This document shows, piece by piece, positions 60,364 through 64,000 of a stretch of 64,000 bases of DNA. The stretch comes from Neomoorella stamsii. GTDB taxonomy: Bacteria > Bacillota > DSM-521 > Neomoorellales > Neomoorellaceae. The stretch lies in the NCBI RefSeq assembly GCF_002995805.1, contig NZ_PVXL01000044.1:62001-126000 (forward strand), read 5' to 3'. Position 1 is the stretch's first letter, and each line of letters opens with the position of its first letter. Below the pieces are notes generated by a model. That model did not search any database and was not told where the DNA came from. It saw nothing but the letters and a program-made list of their open reading frames with translations. The position numbers and the translations under genes were made by a program.

Positions 60364-61155
60364 TTAAAGCTTTGCTCTCCCGTTAGCCGGACAAATGGGC
60401 AAAACCTGGACGCCCAGGTCGTCTTCGCGCACCCGGACTTCGACATCATAGACAGCACGGATATTTTCCGGGGTGAGCACCGCCTGCGGGCTACCGGAAG
60501 CAAAGATGCGACCCTGATGCAAGAGCACCAGCTTTTGGGAAAAACGGGCTGCCAGGTTTAAATCATGCAGTACCATGAGTACTGTCATTTTCTTTTTCCA
60601 GGCCAGAAATTCAAGGATGCCCAGCACCTCCAACTGGTGGCGAATATCCAGGTTGGAGGTAGGTTCATCCAGCAAGATAACCCTGGGTTCCTGGGCCAGG
60701 GCGCGGGCGATCATTACTCTCTGTTTTTCGCCCCCGCTTAAATTGGCCAGGGTTTTTCCAGCCAGTGGTTCGAGTTGGAGAAAACGAAGAATTTCTTCTA
60801 CCACCTGCCGGTCTCTTTGCCCAACAACCCAGGTTATATAAGGCCTGCGACCCAGTAACACAGCTTCATACACAGTTAGAGGAAATACCTTCGTCCCTTC
60901 CTGGGGAACATAGCCCAGAATCATTGCCAGGGCCCGGCCCGACAGGTTGGTTATATTGCGGCCATCCAGGTAGATTACGCCCTGTGCCGGCAGCAATATC
61001 CTGGCCAGGCACCGCAGGAAGGTGCTTTTTCCTGAACCGTTTGGTCCTATAATGGTAACTATTTCCCCCGGATCTATGGTCAGCGTTACCTCATTGAGGA
61101 CTGGTTGACTATCGTAATTAAATGACAAACCATCCACGGCCAGTTTCATGACCAC
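60364..61155 (-). CDS. btuD: Corrinoid/siderophore ABC importer ATPase, BtuD-like
   Basis: 263 residues. Walker A GPNGSGKSTFLRCL, signature LSGGEKQRVMIARAL and Walker B VILLDEPTSNLD, FecE/BtuD type. The GTG at 61155 has AGGAGG 5 nt upstream and overlaps the btuC end; the ATG at 61149 is an alternative. The cobalamin riboswitch ahead of the operon favours corrinoid over siderophore transport. Confidence 0.9.
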   Translation of the reverse strand: MVMKLAVDGLSFNYDSQPVLNEVTLTIDPGEIVTIIGPNGSGKSTFLRCLARILLPAQGVIYLDGRNITNLSGRALAMILGYVPQEGTKVFPLTVYEAVLLGRRPYITWVVGQRDRQVVEEILRFLQLEPLAGKTLANLSGGEKQRVMIARALAQEPRVILLDEPTSNLDIRHQLEVLGILEFLAWKKKMTVLMVLHDLNLAARFSQKLVLLHQGRIFASGSPQAVLTPENIRAVYDVEVRVREDDLGVQVLPICPANGRAKL

Positions 61156-62252
61156 CAGCGCCTCCTTTCCCGGAACAGGAGGGAGAGAAAAAAGGGTACA
61201 CCGATTAGAGAAGTAATCACTCCCACCGGGATTTCGATGGGGCTGGCCACCGTCCGGGCCAGGGTGTCGGCCGCCAGCAAAAGGATAGCCCCCAGCAAAC
61301 AGGAAGCCGGGATCAGGTAACGATAGTCGCTGCCGACCAGGAAGCGGCCCAGGTGGGGAGCCACCAGGCCAATGAAACCAATAATCCCGGTAAATGCCAC
61401 CGTAGCACTGGCCAGCATTGAGGCGCCGACAGCACCGTTACGCCGCAGCCGGCTAAGATTGACGCCCAGATTGGCTGCCACTTCCTCCCCGGCTCCCAGG
61501 GCATTGAGGTCCCAGGAATAGCGCCAGAGAAAACCCAGGGCAGCAAGGCAAACAGTAAAAAGCAAAAATAAAGGTTGCCATTTAGCCCCGGCCAGTCCTC
61601 CCATGAGCCATAGAGTGAGTTCACGCAGTTCTTCATGGGAAGACAGGTACTTCAGTAAAGAAACGCCAGCGGAAAAGAGATAACCCAGGGCCACGCCGGC
61701 CAGGATGAGGGTCTCCGGGGCCAGGCCCCGAAGACTGGCTAATCCATAGATGACAAAAGTTGTCAGCAGGCCAAAGGTAAAAGCGCAGGCAACGACAATA
61801 TAACCTTTCGCCAGGGTGAAACCGGCGAGCTTTCCCAGGCCAAGGACCACGGCCAGGGCCGCCCCGAAGGAAGCGCCGGCGGAGATGCCCAGTATATAAG
61901 GATCGGCAAGGGGATTGCGTAAAATCCCCTGCATAACTACCCCTGCTCCGGCCAGGCTGCAGCCGGCCAGGGTGGCTAGCAGCACACGGGGCAGGCGGAG
62001 ATTTAAGATCACTGTCCGTGCCAGGTTGTTCCCTGCCTCCTGGCCGGAGGAGGTTGTTACCGCCCCCTTGATAACCTGCCAGAGTTCCTGGAAGCTGATA
62101 TTGGCGCTGCCAAGGCCAAGGGAAACTGCCAGGGCGGCCGCCAGAGCCATGCTTAAAAAAATGATAGTTATAATTTTATGGCTTACCAACCGGGCGTAGA
62201 GATCGTCCCGTACCTGACCTGCAGCCCTGTTTCCCGCTATACTGCCCATCAT
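61146..62252 (-). CDS. btuC: Corrinoid ABC importer permease, BtuC-like
   Basis: About 368 residues from the ATG at 62252 or 62249, just after AAGGGGG; the frame opens at 62282. FecCD/BtuC family with about ten helices: NLRLPRVLLATLAGCSLAGA, GILRNPLADPYILGISAGAS, LGVNLSRLRR and TGIIGFIGLVAPHLGRFLVG. Paired with btuF and btuD. Confidence 0.92.
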   Translation of the reverse strand: MMGSIAGNRAAGQVRDDLYARLVSHKIITIIFLSMALAAALAVSLGLGSANISFQELWQVIKGAVTTSSGQEAGNNLARTVILNLRLPRVLLATLAGCSLAGAGVVMQGILRNPLADPYILGISAGASFGAALAVVLGLGKLAGFTLAKGYIVVACAFTFGLLTTFVIYGLASLRGLAPETLILAGVALGYLFSAGVSLLKYLSSHEELRELTLWLMGGLAGAKWQPLFLLFTVCLAALGFLWRYSWDLNALGAGEEVAANLGVNLSRLRRNGAVGASMLASATVAFTGIIGFIGLVAPHLGRFLVGSDYRYLIPASCLLGAILLLAADTLARTVASPIEIPVGVITSLIGVPFFLSLLFRERRRWWS

Positions 62253-62308
62253 TAATGCCCCCTTAAGTGGGTAAAAGCTCACGCCGGGACTTACGCCCCC
62301 ACAGCAAT

Positions 62309-63355
62309 TTATTTAGCATCCGGATAGACCCACGTACCTTTTAATTCCATGTGGTAGAAGTCCTGCAGCAACTGGCGGTGGACGGCTTCCGGGTCGAGGT
62401 CGGCAAAAACATCGGGGTGGAACCACTTGGCCCAGTAAAGGGAACCGATTACCGATCTGATCCCGGTACCAAGGCCCCAGCTCATGATATAGACCTTTTT
62501 CTGGCTAACCGCCGTTGTCTGCTTTAATGCCGGTCTGGCCAGGATTTCATCATAGAGGGCTTTCATTTTATCCGCGGCGTCCCGGCTGGCCATGCAGATG
62601 ATTACCTGAGGGTCCTGCCCGGCCAGCCATTCAGGAGTCAGCTCCGGGTATTTAACCTTCTGGCCGGCAGCAATATTCTTCCCTCCGGATAAGGCAATAC
62701 GATCGGCAGCGGGGGTTTTATCTCCGGCGCTGTAGTAGGGTTTTTGCCACTCGTAGTAAACCCGGGGCTTTTTATCTTCCGGCAACTTCGCCACTCTCTC
62801 CTTTATTAGTTGATAGTATTTTTCGCTAATGGCAATTAGTTTGGCCGCCGTTTCTTCCTTCCCCGTCAGTTCACCCATTTGCTTAGTTACTAAGGCAGTT
62901 TCGTGGGGATAAGAAGTCGTATAGACCAGGACCGGCAGGCCGGCCTCTTCCAGCTTGGCCCGTAGGTCGTCCTTCAACATGGTATCGGCAATGACCACAT
63001 CCGGGGCGCTCTGGATGATGGCTTCCAGATTGGGAGCGAAAGAAGATTTGGCCATAACCGGGATTTTCTCCAGGTCTGCTGGAAAAATCGAGTAACTATC
63101 ACGCCCGATGATCTTATCAGCGCTGCCTAAAGCATAAAGGACTTCTGACACACCCGAAGTTATACAAACGATTTTATCCACCGGGCAGGAAATTTTTACT
63201 TTTTTGCCGGTGCCGTCAACAAAAGTTTTAACCGTTTTCCTGGTATTACTATTTTGAGTGCCAGTTTTTTCGCTACTACACCCGGTTACAAAGATTATTA
63301 CCAGCATTAGCAGGCATATTACCCTGGCGGCAAAACCATATTTTTTGCTCAACAT
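62309..63355 (-). CDS. btuF: Corrinoid-binding lipoprotein, BtuF-like
   Basis: 348 residues from the ATG at 63355 with AGGAGGAGG upstream; the frame opens at 63394. The signal peptide ends in the lipobox VTGC. Class III substrate-binding fold (BtuF/FhuD type): CPVDKIVCITSGVSEVLYAL, DVVIADTMLKDDL and PEWLAGQDPQVIICMASRD. First gene of the operon, 57 nt before btuC and about 350 nt after the cobalamin riboswitch. Confidence 0.9.
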   Translation of the reverse strand: MLSKKYGFAARVICLLMLVIIFVTGCSSEKTGTQNSNTRKTVKTFVDGTGKKVKISCPVDKIVCITSGVSEVLYALGSADKIIGRDSYSIFPADLEKIPVMAKSSFAPNLEAIIQSAPDVVIADTMLKDDLRAKLEEAGLPVLVYTTSYPHETALVTKQMGELTGKEETAAKLIAISEKYYQLIKERVAKLPEDKKPRVYYEWQKPYYSAGDKTPAADRIALSGGKNIAAGQKVKYPELTPEWLAGQDPQVIICMASRDAADKMKALYDEILARPALKQTTAVSQKKVYIMSWGLGTGIRSVIGSLYWAKWFHPDVFADLDPEAVHRQLLQDFYHMELKGTWVYPDAK

Positions 63356-63399
63356 TTTTGATAGCCTCCTCCTTGAGTTTTTATGGTAGCCCACGTCAA

Positions 63400-63418
63400 C
63401 GAGCAGGACTCCTGGCTC
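63400..63418 (-). promoter_or_regulatory. B12-box-like sequence in the btuF leader
   Basis: Minus-strand GAGCCAGGAGTCCTGCTCG, close to the B12 box AGCCAGGAGACCTGC but with A-to-T in the core, located 45 nt before the btuF start. The other core segments of a cobalamin aptamer are not recognised around it, so it is a partial or decayed element, or part of another RNA. Confidence 0.35.
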
Positions 63419-63450
63419 AGGTTTACCGGCACCGCATTATTGCCACCATC

Positions 63451-63511
63451 AAAAAACGGCCTAATCTAACACCTCCCAGCAATACTCCCCGGGTGGGTTA
63501 GAATAGGCCGT
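63451..63511 (-). terminator. Second leader terminator before btuF
   Basis: ACGGCCTA-tt-CTAACCCACC pairs with GGTGTTAG-att-AGGCCGT on the minus strand, followed by six U: a long, strong intrinsic terminator 95 nt before the start codon. It implies a second regulated readthrough point after the riboswitch's own terminator. Confidence 0.85.
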
Positions 63512-63638
63512 CCATCTACCGCTCCCGGCGCATCGGGAACCTCCAGTCGTTTTTCCTTATTGGAAGTTCCTTGCCGGACCGGCTGGCTGCATTTAAGCTG
63601 GCCCCTCGGGGCCAGACACCTACCCTTATAAAATAAAT

Positions 63639-63669
63639 TAAAAAACCCCTGCTCCAAAGAAAACAGGGG
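63639..63669 (-). terminator. Terminator directly after the cobalamin riboswitch
   Basis: CCCCTG (63669-63664) and CAGGGG (63651-63646), then seven U/A-rich bases on the minus strand (TTTTTTAATTT). It probably serves as the riboswitch's expression platform. Confidence 0.8.
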
Positions 63670-63704
63670 ACATGCCGTTTCCCCATCCTGCGTAGGGAGC
63701 ACCA

Positions 63705-63935
63705 GCTACTACGGCAAGCACCAGGTCTCCTGGCTCGGGTTCAACGCTCCCCCACGCCTTCCCAGTCCAGCACTCAGCCCCTTCAGTTGCACCGTCCCGG
63801 GTACTTCTTAAAGAAGATAACCCGTAGCGGTAGAGATCTTGCTGAGTGCTGGGCCAGTGGCCTGATGTGGGGTCACTCCCCCTTACAGTGGCGCGACCGC
63901 GCCGGATTTGCACCGGCTTCCCTTGATGCTAACCT
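63705..63935 (-). promoter_or_regulatory. Cobalamin riboswitch controlling the btuFCD-chelatase operon
   Basis: The minus strand carries GGGAAGCCGGTGCAAATCCG, GCCACTGTAAGGGGGAG, the GCTGAGTGCTGGACTGGGAAGG-type core (seen as CTGGGAAGGCGTGGGGGAGC) and the B12 box GAGCCAGGAGACCTGGTGC (63736-63718), the class hallmarks in order. A -10-like TATAAT lies at 63951-63946, just upstream. The rest of the promoter is at the window edge. Confidence 0.93.
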
Positions 63936-64000
63936 GATTAATTTTATTATATACTTCATTCTACATTTACAACCAAAATCCTCCTTCCCAGCTAATTTTC

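Noticed and set aside
63466-63913. Two minus-strand frames over the btuF leader and cobalamin riboswitch
   Set aside because: They cover structured RNA and terminators, have no ribosome site, and their translations resemble no protein.

Overview
The window reads as chromosome of a thermophilic, endospore-forming acetogen close to Moorella (Neomoorella). This is inferred from spore genes (a GerA/GerB/GerC-type germination set, an H-type SASP and an alpha/beta SASP), futalosine-pathway menaquinone genes, an anaerobic benzimidazole (bza) cluster under a cobalamin riboswitch, a glyoxylate-to-glycerate operon, and the mix of ATG, GTG and TTG starts with strong AGGAGG sites. No rRNA, tRNA, CRISPR array or transposase was recognised.

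Region 1 (1-7.6 kb) is a fluoride-response locus. Four elements with the fold of the fluoride (crcB) riboswitch control a DUF190 gene, a truncated dynamin-like GTPase, an MFS transporter, and a CPA2-type antiporter with a UspA protein. Two aptamers are canonical. The other two are near-identical to each other and carry a changed loop and an extra hairpin. An AT-rich pair of MutS-like ATPase genes sits where the rest of the GTPase gene should be.

Region 2 (7.6-18.4 kb, minus strand) is a Tad/Flp pilus operon: flp, tadV, tadE, tadG (amber codon near its start), cpaB, REC-tadZ, tadA, tadB and tadC. It is followed by DUF192, a HAMP sensor and a DegS-like kinase. Region 3 (18.5-22.1 kb) is gcl-hyi-garR for glyoxylate use. 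Region 4 (22.4-25.3 kb) holds an unknown gene, a dnaE remnant, a SASP and queD-queE-queC. Region 5 (25.35-30 kb, plus) is TetR-MTAP-mqnE-mqnA-mqnC for early menaquinone synthesis. It converges on region 6 (30-36 kb, minus), the bzaA-B-C-D operon for a methoxylated benzimidazole lower ligand of cobamides, behind a cobalamin riboswitch.

Region 7 (36-43.6 kb) holds VanW, EamA, an orphan Dam methylase, the ger genes and a SASP. Region 8 (43.7-50.6 kb) is metal homeostasis: a DtxR/MntR regulator, FeoA with a FeoB split into GTPase and permease genes, cysteine desulfurase-DUF3343-FetA-FetB, and a Uma2 protein. Region 9 (50.7-64 kb, minus) is one long operon under a second cobalamin riboswitch: btuF-btuC-btuD, a CobN-type chelatase large subunit, a radical SAM/SPASM protein, a ChlI/D fusion, ChlI, and a two-gene ABC-2 exporter. 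Together the window links cobamide lower-ligand synthesis, corrinoid uptake and metal-chelatase chemistry under B12 control. The least explained parts are the chelatase/SPASM/exporter operon, the roughly 200-nt structured leader before btuF, and the variant fluoride-type riboswitches.
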